A program made the position numbers and the translations under genes. The notes beneath the pieces are model-generated. The model did not search any database. It was not told the origin of the DNA and saw only the letters and a program-made list of their open reading frames with translations. A stretch of DNA of 11,138 bases from JBDSTW01 sp039914705 (GTDB taxonomy: Bacteria > Pseudomonadota > Gammaproteobacteria > SURF-13), in NCBI GenBank assembly GCA_039914705.1, contig JBDSOT010000146.1, forward strand, positions 1 to 11,138. The letters run 5' to 3'. This document shows, piece after piece, positions 1-7,057 of this stretch (position 1 is the first letter of the stretch; each line of letters begins with the position of its first letter).

Positions 1-3000
1 CTGCGTGGCTTGTCCGTAATTATCCACCCAGCGCAGCGCCACGACACCGGCGTCCAGTGCCTGCTGCGCAGTTGTTCCGGCGCGAAATTCAGCGCGCCCC
101 TCGCCGTGCGCGATGGCGACCGGCAGGCGCGAACCTGCCATGCCTTGTAAAAATACCGATGCCGAGTCAGGCACTTCCACCAGTGAAAAGCGCGCCTCGA
201 ATTGCTCTGAGCTATTACGCGCAAACAGCGGCCAGAGGTCTGCTCCTGGGATCAGTTCATGCAGGTGCGACATCATCTGGCAGCCGTTGCAAACCCCCAA
301 GCCAAAACTGTCGGCGCGTGCAAAAAAGGCGGAAAATTCATCGCGCGCACGGGCATTGAATAAAATCGAATTGGCCCAGCCGCGTCCAGCGCCCAGCACA
401 TCGCCGTAGGAAAATCCGCCGCCCGCAACGATGCCCTGAAAATCGCGCAATACGACGCGGTCTTCCAGGATGTCGCTCATGTGCACATCGAAACAGTTAA
501 ATCCGGCGCGATCAAAGGCGGCGGCCATTTCTACCTGGCCGTTCACGCCTTGCTCACGCAGTATGGCAATACGCGGTCGGTTGCCCTTCGCGATATAGGG
601 CGCAGCGATGTCTTCGTCCGGCTTAAAGCTGAGGGTGAGATTGCGAAGACCGGGATTACTGGCATCCAGCAGTGAGTCGAATTCCTGTTGTGCGCACGCC
701 GGGTTATCGCGCAAGGCCTGCATGCGGTAAGAGGTTTCCGACCAGGCGCGGTGAAAATTGATGCGCGTGTCGAAAAGAATTTCCTGTCCATCTTCTGTGA
801 AAATAATGCGGTCTTGCGCGTTTAATGTTCCGATAACGTGACTGTGTTCGCCCAAATCCGCATCGTGTAAAAGACGGCGCACGTTCCTGGTCTCGCTACG
901 GCGTACCTGTAATACAGCGCCGAGTTCTTCACAAAACAGCGCGGCCCTGGAGTCATCGCCTAGGTCATCGACCTGCACCGTTACGCCCGTGTGACCGGCA
1001 AAGGCCATCTCGCAGATCGCGGCAAACAGGCCGCCGTCGGAGCGGTCATGATAGGCCAGAATCAAACCCTGTTTGTTCAGAGCCTGGATACCGGCAAAAA
1101 AGTTTTTAAAGAGCTGTGGTTCGTCAAGGTCAGGTACATCAGTGCCTAAGCCACTATCACGATCCGCGTACGCCTGTGTCAGTGCCGAGGCACCCAGGCG
1201 ATTACGGCCGCGGCCGAGATCAATCAGAATCAGGTCGGTCTCGCCACAATCGGTGCGCAATTGCGGTGTGAGCGTCTTACGACAATCCAGGACACGCGCG
1301 AAGGCGGTGACGACCAGCGAGAGTGGCGCAGCAACGGACTTGGATGCGCCTTGTTCCTGCCACACGCTCTTCATGGACAGCGAGTCCTTGCCCACCGGAA
1401 TGGCCAGGCCGAGCGCCGGGCACAACTCCATACCCACTGCCTTGACCGTGTCATACAGCGCGGCGTCTTCGCCCGGGTGACCTGCGGCGGCCATCCAGTT
1501 GGCGGAGAGTTTGATCTCGGTAATATCGGCAATGCGTGCGGCGGCGATATTGGTGAGCGCCTCGCCGACTGCCATACGTCCGGAAGCGGCAGGGTCAATC
1601 AGCGCCAGCGGTGCGCGCTCACCGATGGCCATGGCCTCGCCGGTGTACACATCAAAACTCGTGGTGGTGACGGCGACATCGGCAACCGGCACCTGCCAGG
1701 GTCCGACCATGGGATCACGTGTTACCAGTCCACCGACGGTGCGGTCGCCGATGGTGATGAGAAAACTTTTGTCCGCCACGCTGGGAAAATGCAGCACGCG
1801 CAACGCGGCCTCGTGCAAATCAATGTCCGCCGTGTCGAACTTCACAGGGGTTAGATGGCGATGCGTTACCGTGCGCACCAGCCGTGGCGGTTTGCCGAAC
1901 AGCACGGACAGTGGAATATCAATCGCCGTAATGCCGAAGTATTTATCGTTAAGTATGAGTTGTTGTGCCTGGGTGGCCGCGCCGATTACGGTATGCGGGC
2001 AGCGCTCGCGTGCGCAGATTTGTTCGAACTCACCCAGCCGCTCGACCGACACCGCCAGCACATAGCGTTCCTGCGCCTCATTGCTCCAAAGCTGCATGGG
2101 CGACATGCCGGGATCGTCGTTGTTAATGGCGCGCAGCTCCAGCCGCGCGCCTCGGCTGCTGTCATTGACTAGTTCCGGCACGGCGTTGGACAGCCCGCCC
2201 GCGCCGACATCGTGAATCGACAGTATGGGATTGCCGCCGCCCATCTGCCAGCAACGGTCGATGACCTCCTGACAACGCCGCTGCATCTCCGGGTTGTCGC
2301 GCTGCACCGAGGCAAAATCAAGGCTCTGCTGACTGGTGCCGCTCGTCATCGAGGAGGCCGCGCCGCCACCCAGACCGATCAACATGGCGGCCCCCCCGAG
2401 CACGATGAGTTGTGCGCCCGGCGGGATATTGCCCTTTTGAACGTGCGCAGGCCGGATATTGCCGATACCACCGGCGAGCATGATGGGCTTGTGATAGCCG
2501 CGCTGCTCATAGCCGCCGGGTGTTGCGAGCCTGGCCTCGAAGGTGCGGAAATAGCCGCAGATGGCAGGGCGTCCGAACTCGTTATTGTACGCCGCCGCAC
2601 CAATAGGGCCTTCCAGCATGATCGCCAGCGGCGTTGCGATGTGCGCCGCTTTGCCGTAATCGTCGTGTTCCCAGGGTTGCAATGCATCCGGGATACGCAG
2701 ATGTGATACCGAAAATCCGCTCAGGCCAGCCTTGGGTTTTGCGCCACGACCGGTCGCGCCTTCATCGCGGATTTCGCCGCCCGCCCCGGTTGCGGCCCCG
2801 TGAAACGGCGAGATGGCGGTGGGATGATTGTGCGTCTCGACCTTCATCAGAATATGCGCATCTTCCTGGGTATAGGCGTATTGCGCGTTATCGTTCAAGG
2901 GAAAAAAGCGCCCCGCAGGAAATCCCTGCATCACCGCAGCGTTGTCTTTATAGGCGGAGAGTGTGCCCTGCGGGTGGAGTCTATGGGTGTTGCGGATCAT

Positions 3001-3741
3001 CTCGAACAGGGAAAGTCTTTGTGGGTTGCCATCAATGACCCAGTCCGCGTTAAATATCTTATGGCGGCAATGTTCGGAATTGGCCTGCGCGAACATCATC
3101 AACTCGACGTCGGTGGGATTGCGTTGCAGCGCAATGAAATTCTCGTGCAGGTAATTAATTTCATCCGCAGAGAGCGCGAGACCAAGCTCACTATTAGCGG
3201 CGTGCAGCGCAGTCTTGTCCTTGCCCAGTATGTCGATACTCGCGAGCGGTGCGGGTGCGGCGTGCAGGAAAAGATGTTCCACTTCAGCGGAGAATTCGGC
3301 CGGGCGAGTGAATAAAGTCTGCGTCATACGGTCGTGAAGCAGCGGCGCGATACCTTCTATTTCCGCAGCGCTCAATAGATCGCCACCGTCTTTCGATATC
3401 TGGTAAATAATGCCGCGCTCGATGCGGCGCACCTGCAGAAGCCCGCAACCCCGGACAATCTCGGTGGCCTTGCTGGACCAAGGTGACAGGGTGCCGATAC
3501 GCGGTGTGGTTAATAGCGGATTCACCGCTTGGCCGGCTACGCTTGCATTGTTTGGCGTGTGCGCATCCAGCAACCGTTCAAGCAATGCCTGCTCGTGGTC
3601 TGTCAGACCTTGTTCAAGATCCGCGAAATATACAAATTGCGCGCTGACAGCGGCCAGCTCCGGGATTTGCGTGCGCAGGGAGGCCGTCAGTTTGTCGAGG
3701 CGGAACGGCGAGAGGGCCAGCGCGCCCGGCAGTTGCAGCAT
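1..3741 (-). CDS. purL: Phosphoribosylformylglycinamidine synthase (FGAM synthase), C-terminus cut by window edge
   Basis: Catalyses the fourth step of de novo purine synthesis in the cytoplasm: FGAR + glutamine + ATP gives FGAM. I read the minus-strand frame from the ATG at 3741-3739 to position 1: 1247 codons with no stop or frameshift. Landmarks in order are an N-terminal PurS-like region, NSEHCRHK (221-228), ETHNHPTAISP (302-312) at the FGAR/ATP site, IHDVGAGG (509-516) and GKDSLSMK (784-791) in the synthetase core, and YHDRSDGG (897-904). The class I glutaminase domain starts near 1057, with GGGFSYGD (from 1107) and GVCNGCQ, whose first Cys (1151) is the expected nucleophile. The His/Glu of the triad lie beyond the left edge; from the E. 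coli length (1295 aa) about 50-75 residues are missing. This is the fused long form, not the separate PurS/PurQ/PurL form. It lies 75 bp downstream of the MBL gene. The ribosome binding site is weak (AAGAGA). Confidence 0.97.
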   Translation of the reverse strand, partial: MLQLPGALALSPFRLDKLTASLRTQIPELAAVSAQFVYFADLEQGLTDHEQALLERLLDAHTPNNASVAGQAVNPLLTTPRIGTLSPWSSKATEIVRGCGLLQVRRIERGIIYQISKDGGDLLSAAEIEGIAPLLHDRMTQTLFTRPAEFSAEVEHLFLHAAPAPLASIDILGKDKTALHAANSELGLALSADEINYLHENFIALQRNPTDVELMMFAQANSEHCRHKIFNADWVIDGNPQRLSLFEMIRNTHRLHPQGTLSAYKDNAAVMQGFPAGRFFPLNDNAQYAYTQEDAHILMKVETHNHPTAISPFHGAATGAGGEIRDEGATGRGAKPKAGLSGFSVSHLRIPDALQPWEHDDYGKAAHIATPLAIMLEGPIGAAAYNNEFGRPAICGYFRTFEARLATPGGYEQRGYHKPIMLAGGIGNIRPAHVQKGNIPPGAQLIVLGGAAMLIGLGGGAASSMTSGTSQQSLDFASVQRDNPEMQRRCQEVIDRCWQMGGGNPILSIHDVGAGGLSNAVPELVNDSSRGARLELRAINNDDPGMSPMQLWSNEAQERYVLAVSVERLGEFEQICARERCPHTVIGAATQAQQLILNDKYFGITAIDIPLSVLFGKPPRLVRTVTHRHLTPVKFDTADIDLHEAALRVLHFPSVADKSFLITIGDRTVGGLVTRDPMVGPWQVPVADVAVTTTSFDVYTGEAMAIGERAPLALIDPAASGRMAVGEALTNIAAARIADITEIKLSANWMAAAGHPGEDAALYDTVKAVGMELCPALGLAIPVGKDSLSMKSVWQEQGASKSVAAPLSLVVTAFARVLDCRKTLTPQLRTDCGETDLILIDLGRGRNRLGASALTQAYADRDSGLGTDVPDLDEPQLFKNFFAGIQALNKQGLILAYHDRSDGGLFAAICEMAFAGHTGVTVQVDDLGDDSRAALFCEELGAVLQVRRSETRNVRRLLHDADLGEHSHVIGTLNAQDRIIFTEDGQEILFDTRINFHRAWSETSYRMQALRDNPACAQQEFDSLLDASNPGLRNLTLSFKPDEDIAAPYIAKGNRPRIAILREQGVNGQVEMAAAFDRAGFNCFDVHMSDILEDRVVLRDFQGIVAGGGFSYGDVLGAGRGWANSILFNARARDEFSAFFARADSFGLGVCNGCQMMSHLHELIPGADLWPLFARNSSEQFEARFSLVEVPDSASVFLQGMAGSRLPVAIAHGEGRAEFRAGTTAQQALDAGVVALRWVDNYGQATQ

Positions 3742-3779
3742 AGTGTCTCTTGTGGGGTTGCGGCAGGATGGTGAGATTA

Positions 3780-3809
3780 ATTTTAACAAACTTTAAGGGT
3801 GATGGTCAT
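3780..3809 (-). promoter_or_regulatory. Candidate sigma70 promoter for purL
   Basis: On the minus strand, ATGACC (3809-3804) is followed after 18 bp by TAAAAT (3785-3780). These match the -35 consensus at 4/6 and the -10 at 5/6. Transcription would start near 3773, giving a leader of about 30 nt before the purL ATG. It lies in the 75-bp gap after the MBL gene, so purL could have its own promoter or be read through from upstream. I see no full PurR-type operator (ACGCAAACGTTTGCGT) here. Confidence 0.33.
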
Positions 3810-3816
3810 GGGCAAT

Positions 3817-4584
3817 TTACTGTGAGCTTAGCTCCCGCCACGCCAGTCCGGCGTATTGATCGGCGATGCCGACCCACTCCGGCGTACAATCCAGCGCCGC
3901 ACTCAGGCTCTGTCGCACCAGCGCCGGGGTATTATTTTTTTCGCTGAGATGCATCGCGATCAGATATTGTAGACGAGAACAATCCAGCCGCGTGAGCAGA
4001 TGTGCTGCCTGCGCATTGCTCAAATGTCCCAGTGCGCCGCCCACACGGTATTTGAGTGCCGGGCTGTAACTGCCTTCGACGAGCATTGCGCTGTCGTGAT
4101 TGCATTCGATCAGCAGGGCATCGCAGGCGTTCAGCATGCGTTCGATATAAGGCGTGCAGGAGCCGGTATCGGTGAGCAGACCCAGGCGGTGGGTGCCGTT
4201 TGAGAATACGAACTGGCTGGGTTCGCGGGCGTCGTGGGGGACTGGAAACGGGTGAATCTCCAGGGCGTCGATGGCGAAGGTTTCGTGACTGCTGAAAAAT
4301 TGCAGGCTGGGCAATTCACCAAAGCGCGCCGCTGACCAGGTGCCCGGCGTCATCCAGACCGGCAGCGTGTATTTGCGCGCCAGCATGCCCACGCCACTGA
4401 CATGATCGGCGTGCTCATGCGTGATCAATACGGCCGTCAGCTCAGCGGCGTCTTTATGCAGGCGTGCGAGACGTCTTTCCAGTTCTTTGAGGGTAAAGCC
4501 GCAGTCGACCAGAATACAGGTATTGTCCTGTTCGATCAGGGTGGCATTGCCGCGGCTACCGCTACCTAAAGAGGCAAAGCGCAT
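3817..4584 (-). CDS. MBL-fold metallo-hydrolase, YycJ-like
   Basis: A 255-aa metallo-beta-lactamase-fold protein with no signal peptide or membrane segment, so probably cytoplasmic. It begins RFASLGSGSRGNATLIE, typical of the YycJ/WalJ and PhnP-like branch. The metal-binding motif THEHADH spans 55-61 (H56, H58, D60, H61). Further likely ligands are H117 in VPHD, D139 in TDTG, and H212 in AMHLSEKNN. These complete a two-metal site, so I expect an active hydrolase, probably on a phosphodiester or nucleic-acid-like substrate; the true substrate is unknown. The start is the ATG at 4584-4582; it has no clear Shine-Dalgarno sequence, so the start is less certain than the family call. It sits 79 bp after bamC and 75 bp before purL on the same strand. 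A similar hydrolase downstream of dapA-bamC is known in Pseudomonas, where I recall purC following it. Confidence 0.9.
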   Translation of the reverse strand: MRFASLGSGSRGNATLIEQDNTCILVDCGFTLKELERRLARLHKDAAELTAVLITHEHADHVSGVGMLARKYTLPVWMTPGTWSAARFGELPSLQFFSSHETFAIDALEIHPFPVPHDAREPSQFVFSNGTHRLGLLTDTGSCTPYIERMLNACDALLIECNHDSAMLVEGSYSPALKYRVGGALGHLSNAQAAHLLTRLDCSRLQYLIAMHLSEKNNTPALVRQSLSAALDCTPEWVGIADQYAGLAWRELSSQ

Positions 4585-4663
4585 CGTCAGACAGCGGCGC
4601 TATAGGCGAAGACTGGTTTAATAATTCATCCTGTGAGGTAGTCTTGCTAAATACGAACCCGCA

Positions 4664-5815
4664 TTATTTCAACTGTTCTTCCAGCAGGGCGAGGATGCGG
4701 TTAGAGGTGTCGGAATTTTCGCGCACACCTTCCTTGTTAAGCACCACGATGCGCGTTGCGGCATTTTCTTCGCCGACCACACTGACCACATATTGATTAT
4801 TATCGGGCTTGTCGCCATCCTTCCAGAAGGCCAGTTTGGATAGAAAGCCACGCTTCTTGTCGTCTTTAAGCGGATCGATATAGCGTACGTAATACACGCC
4901 GCGCGAACGGTCACGATCTTCCACGGTGAAGCCGACGCGGTCGAGTGCAAGGCCGGTGCGGCGCCAGGCGCGCGAGAAATCTTCATTCAGACTCAGGGCG
5001 GAATTACCCTCGGCATCGCGCGCCAACTGCGCACGCGGGCCACCACCGGATTCTTTAGCGAGCAGTGTCTTGGCCTTCTTGTCATCCACGCCGAAGAACA
5101 CCACGAGCCGGTTCAGCATTTCAATTTCAAGCTCGGGGTCCGAGGGGCGTTCCTGGAATACGGTCGACTCTCCCTGCACAACCTCTTCGACGCCGCGATG
5201 AGTGACGTAGACCTCCGTGGTGCCTTCGTCTTTGCCGCGCTCCAGGCGCACACGGAATTTATCGCGCGTGGACGCCGAATACAGGGAATCCAGAGCCTTG
5301 CTCAGGAACGAGCGGATCGGATCTTTGGGGATGTCGGCGCGGTTTTCAATCCAGTCCGTTTCCATGATGCCGATGCGCGGGTCTTCCAGTTTGAGCAGGA
5401 TGCCGGCATCCTGCCAGAACTCGCGTATCTTCGGATAGATCTGCTCGGGCTGGCCCTGCATTAACAGCCAACGCTTGTCGCCGTCGCGCTCGACAGTGAT
5501 ATTTTCCTGCTGCTTCAATACGGTCTCGGTGGGTTTGGCCTGCGAATCCTGACGTTCTTCGCTGTAGGCTGAAAAAGTAGCGGTGCCGTCGGGGTCGATA
5601 TCGGGGACGACCAAGGCGTCATCAATAGTGGAACTGGTCAGGTCGGGCGGCACTTCCAAGGGCGGCAGCGAGCGGCTCTTTTTATATTCTGCCTTGTCGT
5701 TGTTGGAGCCGGAAGTTACCTCATCCAGTTTGGCAGACAGCGCATTGCAGGCGCATAGAGTGGCCAACAACATCATAACCATGCCTGAGCGAATAAGACG
5801 CTGAATAATTACCAT
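4664..5815 (-). CDS. bamC: Outer membrane protein assembly factor BamC (lipoprotein)
   Basis: Lipoprotein subunit of the Bam complex, which folds beta-barrel proteins into the outer membrane. The 383-aa product starts with a lipoprotein signal peptide: R6 and R9, a hydrophobic stretch 12-20, and the lipobox L-C-A-C with C23 as the lipidated residue (C21 is also present but fits the lipobox less well). A low-complexity linker with SLPPLEVPPDLT follows, corresponding to the unstructured lasso of BamC. Two folded domains come next: one containing METDWIENRADIPKDP, and a C-terminal one containing WRRTGLALDRVGFTVEDRDRSRGVYYVRYIDP. It is somewhat longer than E. coli BamC (344 aa), partly through a charged inter-domain segment. 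The start is supported by AGGA 7 nt upstream. It lies 9 nt downstream of dapA, the same neighbourhood as E. coli dapA-bamC (formerly nlpB/dapX). Confidence 0.93.
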   Translation of the reverse strand: MVIIQRLIRSGMVMMLLATLCACNALSAKLDEVTSGSNNDKAEYKKSRSLPPLEVPPDLTSSTIDDALVVPDIDPDGTATFSAYSEERQDSQAKPTETVLKQQENITVERDGDKRWLLMQGQPEQIYPKIREFWQDAGILLKLEDPRIGIMETDWIENRADIPKDPIRSFLSKALDSLYSASTRDKFRVRLERGKDEGTTEVYVTHRGVEEVVQGESTVFQERPSDPELEIEMLNRLVVFFGVDDKKAKTLLAKESGGGPRAQLARDAEGNSALSLNEDFSRAWRRTGLALDRVGFTVEDRDRSRGVYYVRYIDPLKDDKKRGFLSKLAFWKDGDKPDNNQYVVSVVGEENAATRIVVLNKEGVRENSDTSNRILALLEEQLK

Positions 5816-5822
5816 AAAGTAA

Positions 5823-5826
5823 TCCT
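5823..5826 (-). promoter_or_regulatory. bamC ribosome binding site overlapping the dapA stop
   Basis: On the minus strand the dapA end reads TTATAGGATTACTTT followed by the bamC ATG. The AGGA core shares its first bases with the TAG stop of dapA and lies 7 nt before the bamC start. Ribosomes ending dapA would cover the bamC start, so translational coupling is likely (inference). Confidence 0.7.
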
Positions 5827-6697
5827 ATAAATTAATCTGTTGCATAGCCTGCCGGACGCGCGCCTGACTGGCCTCTGACAGAGGAGTTAACGGAAGGCGT
5901 ATTCCCGGCGGGATTAGCCCCATTTGATGCAATGCCCATTTTACCGGGATTGGATTGGACTCGATAAACAACTCTTTGTGCAAGGCCGCCAGCCGGTCGT
6001 TAAGCGCCAGGGCCTTGACCCGGTCGCTTTGCAGTGCCGCCGTGCACATTTCATGCATCAGCTTCGGAGCCACATTGGCGGTGACCGAGATTACGCCCTT
6101 GCCACCCATCATCATGACTTCCAGGGCGGTGGCATCGTCGCCTGCGTAAACAGTGATTGTATCACCACAGCGCAACAGAATCTCACGCGCGCGCTCAAGG
6201 TCGCCGGTGGCCTCCTTGATGCCAACAATGTTCGGGATGCCGGCCAGGCGTTGCACTGTCTCTGGCAACAGGTCGCACGCGGTGCGCGCGGGCACGTTAT
6301 AAAGTATCTGTGGGATGGGCACGGCCTCGGCCACCGCCTTGTAATGCAGATACAGACCCTGTTGTGTGGGTTTGTTGTAGTAAGGGGTCACCAGCAGGCA
6401 GGCATCGGCCCCCGCCTGCATCGCGCAACGCGTCAAGCTTATCGCCTCGCTCGTGGAGTTGGCCCCGGTGCCGGCAATCACGGGTAGCCTGCCGCGCACC
6501 AGTTCAACCAGTTGGCGTATCAGGCCGCAATGTTCATGTTCGTCGAGCGTGGCCGACTCGCCGGTAGTACCTACCGCGACAATGGCATCGGTGCCATTTT
6601 CAATATGGAAGTCGACAAGCCGCCGCAGACCTGCTGCGTCGAGATTGCCATTGGCATGCATTGGGGTGACCAGGGCCACCATACTGCCGTGAAACAT
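5825..6697 (-). CDS. dapA: 4-hydroxy-tetrahydrodipicolinate synthase (DHDPS)
   Basis: Condenses pyruvate with aspartate semialdehyde in the first committed step of lysine and meso-diaminopimelate synthesis; cytoplasmic TIM barrel, normally a homotetramer. From the start chosen here the protein has 290 aa, close to E. coli DapA (292), and key residues fall at the E. coli numbers: VGTTGES with T44-T45, Y107 in TPYYNKP, Y133 in LYNVPARTACDLLP, R138, and K161 in GIKEATG as the Schiff-base lysine. GGKGVISVTANV and NPIPVKWALHQMGL further mark the family. The frame is open upstream to an ATG at 6874 (349 aa), but I reject that start: GGAGAG lies just upstream of the ATG at 6697, alignment to the family begins with MFHGSMVALVTPM, and the upstream ATG falls within the likely -10 box. 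First gene of the dapA-bamC-MBL-purL block, divergent from pilB. Confidence 0.96.
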   Translation of the reverse strand: MFHGSMVALVTPMHANGNLDAAGLRRLVDFHIENGTDAIVAVGTTGESATLDEHEHCGLIRQLVELVRGRLPVIAGTGANSTSEAISLTRCAMQAGADACLLVTPYYNKPTQQGLYLHYKAVAEAVPIPQILYNVPARTACDLLPETVQRLAGIPNIVGIKEATGDLERAREILLRCGDTITVYAGDDATALEVMMMGGKGVISVTANVAPKLMHEMCTAALQSDRVKALALNDRLAALHKELFIESNPIPVKWALHQMGLIPPGIRLPLTPLSEASQARVRQAMQQINL

Positions 6698-6700
6698 ATA

Positions 6701-6706
6701 CTCTCC
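6701..6706 (-). promoter_or_regulatory. dapA ribosome binding site
   Basis: GGAGAG on the minus strand, with the GGAG core 5 nt before the ATG at 6697-6695. It decides the start of dapA against the in-frame ATG 59 codons upstream. Confidence 0.85.
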
Positions 6707-6718
6707 GTGCAGGTTTAC

Positions 6719-6734
6719 GGCGGTTTGCGCCGCC
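6719..6734 (-). repeat. Short GC hairpin upstream of the dapA ribosome binding site
   Basis: GGCGG and CCGCC arms pair around a six-base loop in the dapA leader, 12 nt upstream of the GGAGAG site. The stem is only 5 bp, so it may be incidental. Confidence 0.3.
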
Positions 6735-6757
6735 CCGGCGGGCATTTGCATGGCCTG

Positions 6758-6771
6758 CATCTTGCAAGATG
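6758..6771. repeat. 14-bp perfect palindrome in the dapA leader
   Basis: CATCTTGCAAGATG is fully self-complementary. It lies about 60 bp upstream of the dapA start, downstream of the proposed transcription start, so it could be an operator-type dimer site. A palindrome this long is expected by chance about once per 16 kb, so function is not established. Confidence 0.4.
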
Positions 6772-6823
6772 TACTGACCGGATTGCCTGTTAAAAGGTGC
6801 GGTGGAAGTGGCGTCAGCAGCGG

Positions 6824-6836
6824 ACGGAAGTTCCGT
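6824..6836. repeat. 13-bp inverted repeat in the dapA leader
   Basis: ACGGAA and TTCCGT arms flank a single G. It lies about 30-42 bp downstream of the proposed dapA transcription start. The one-base centre suits a protein-binding site better than an RNA hairpin. A chance origin is quite possible at this length. Confidence 0.3.
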
Positions 6837-6872
6837 GCAACTGGGGTTACAAACGCCGGAAACCAGACGCGC

Positions 6873-6901
6873 ATGGTACTTGGGCGCTAATAAGATGACA
6901 A
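6873..6901 (-). promoter_or_regulatory. Candidate sigma70 promoter for dapA
   Basis: On the minus strand, TTGTCA (6901-6896; 5/6 match) and TACCAT (6878-6873; 4/6 match) are separated by exactly 17 bp. Transcription would start near 6866, giving a leader of about 170 nt before the dapA ATG at 6697. The -10 box overlaps the upstream in-frame ATG at 6874, so a transcript from here could not use that start codon. Confidence 0.5.
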
Positions 6902-6916
6902 GAGCGACAGCGTTGG

Positions 6917-6950
6917 GTTAACGGCATTGCCACAGCTGCCGTTGACTTTT
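6917..6950 (+). repeat. Inverted repeat with trailing T run between the dapA and pilB promoters
   Basis: Arms GTTAACGGCA (6917-6926) and TGCCGTTGAC (6937-6946) pair at 9 of 10 positions, with one possible G-U pair, around a 10-base spacer. TTTT follows at 6947-6950. On the plus strand this resembles a weak intrinsic terminator; its place between divergent promoters also suits a regulator site. The T run is short for a terminator. Confidence 0.4.
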
Positions 6951-6983
6951 CAGGGTTTATGAAACGCAAACACGACGGTTCAA

Positions 6984-7011
6984 TTTAGAGCCAACCGGAA
7001 CACGGCATAAT
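6984..7011 (+). promoter_or_regulatory. Candidate sigma70 promoter for pilB
   Basis: TTTAGA (6984-6989; 4/6 match to the -35) and CATAAT (7006-7011; 5/6 match to the -10) are 16 bp apart. Transcription would begin near 7018, leaving a 40-nt A-rich leader before the pilB ATG. The -35 box is mediocre and other starts are possible. Confidence 0.35.
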
Positions 7012-7057
7012 AATAGGCTTGAGAATCAGCCTTTAAATCAGGAATAACAAACTAACG

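Larger units (their letters stand above)
6698..7057. other. Divergent intergenic region between dapA and pilB (360 bp)
   Basis: No gene is supported here. The left half (to about 6866) would be the transcribed dapA leader, about 170 nt. It holds a 14-bp perfect palindrome (6758-6771), a 13-bp palindrome (6824-6836) and a short GC hairpin (6719-6734). The centre holds a longer imperfect inverted repeat (6917-6946) between the two candidate promoters. The right end is an A-rich pilB leader. I see no lysine riboswitch fold, though that cannot be excluded by eye. Confidence 0.8.

Noticed and set aside
1261..2065. Long overlapping plus-strand open frames (197 and 188 codons) opposite purL
   Set aside because: They lie entirely antisense to the intact purL frame, resemble no family I know, and are explained by GC-rich codon use. 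The same applies to the other plus-strand frames between 57 and 3796.
4609..4645. AAGACT/AGTCTT inverted repeat in the bamC-MBL gap as a terminator
   Set aside because: Arms are only 6 bp with a 25-base loop and no T run on the minus strand.
6698..6874. 59-residue N-terminal extension of DapA
   Set aside because: No homology to DapA, no ribosome binding site seen for the ATG at 6874, and that ATG lies in the probable -10 box. The start at 6697 has a strong site and gives the family length.
6923..6936. GG-N10-GC spacing like a sigma54 promoter upstream of pilB
   Set aside because: The conserved flanking bases (TGGCAC and TTGC) are mostly missing; such spacing is frequent by chance.
6942..6947. 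TTGACT as a -35 box for pilB
   Set aside because: No acceptable -10 hexamer is found 16-18 bp downstream, and it overlaps the right arm of the inverted repeat.
6964..6971. ACGCAAAC resembling half of a PurR operator
   Set aside because: The second half-site is absent, and the neighbouring genes (pilB, dapA) are not purine genes.
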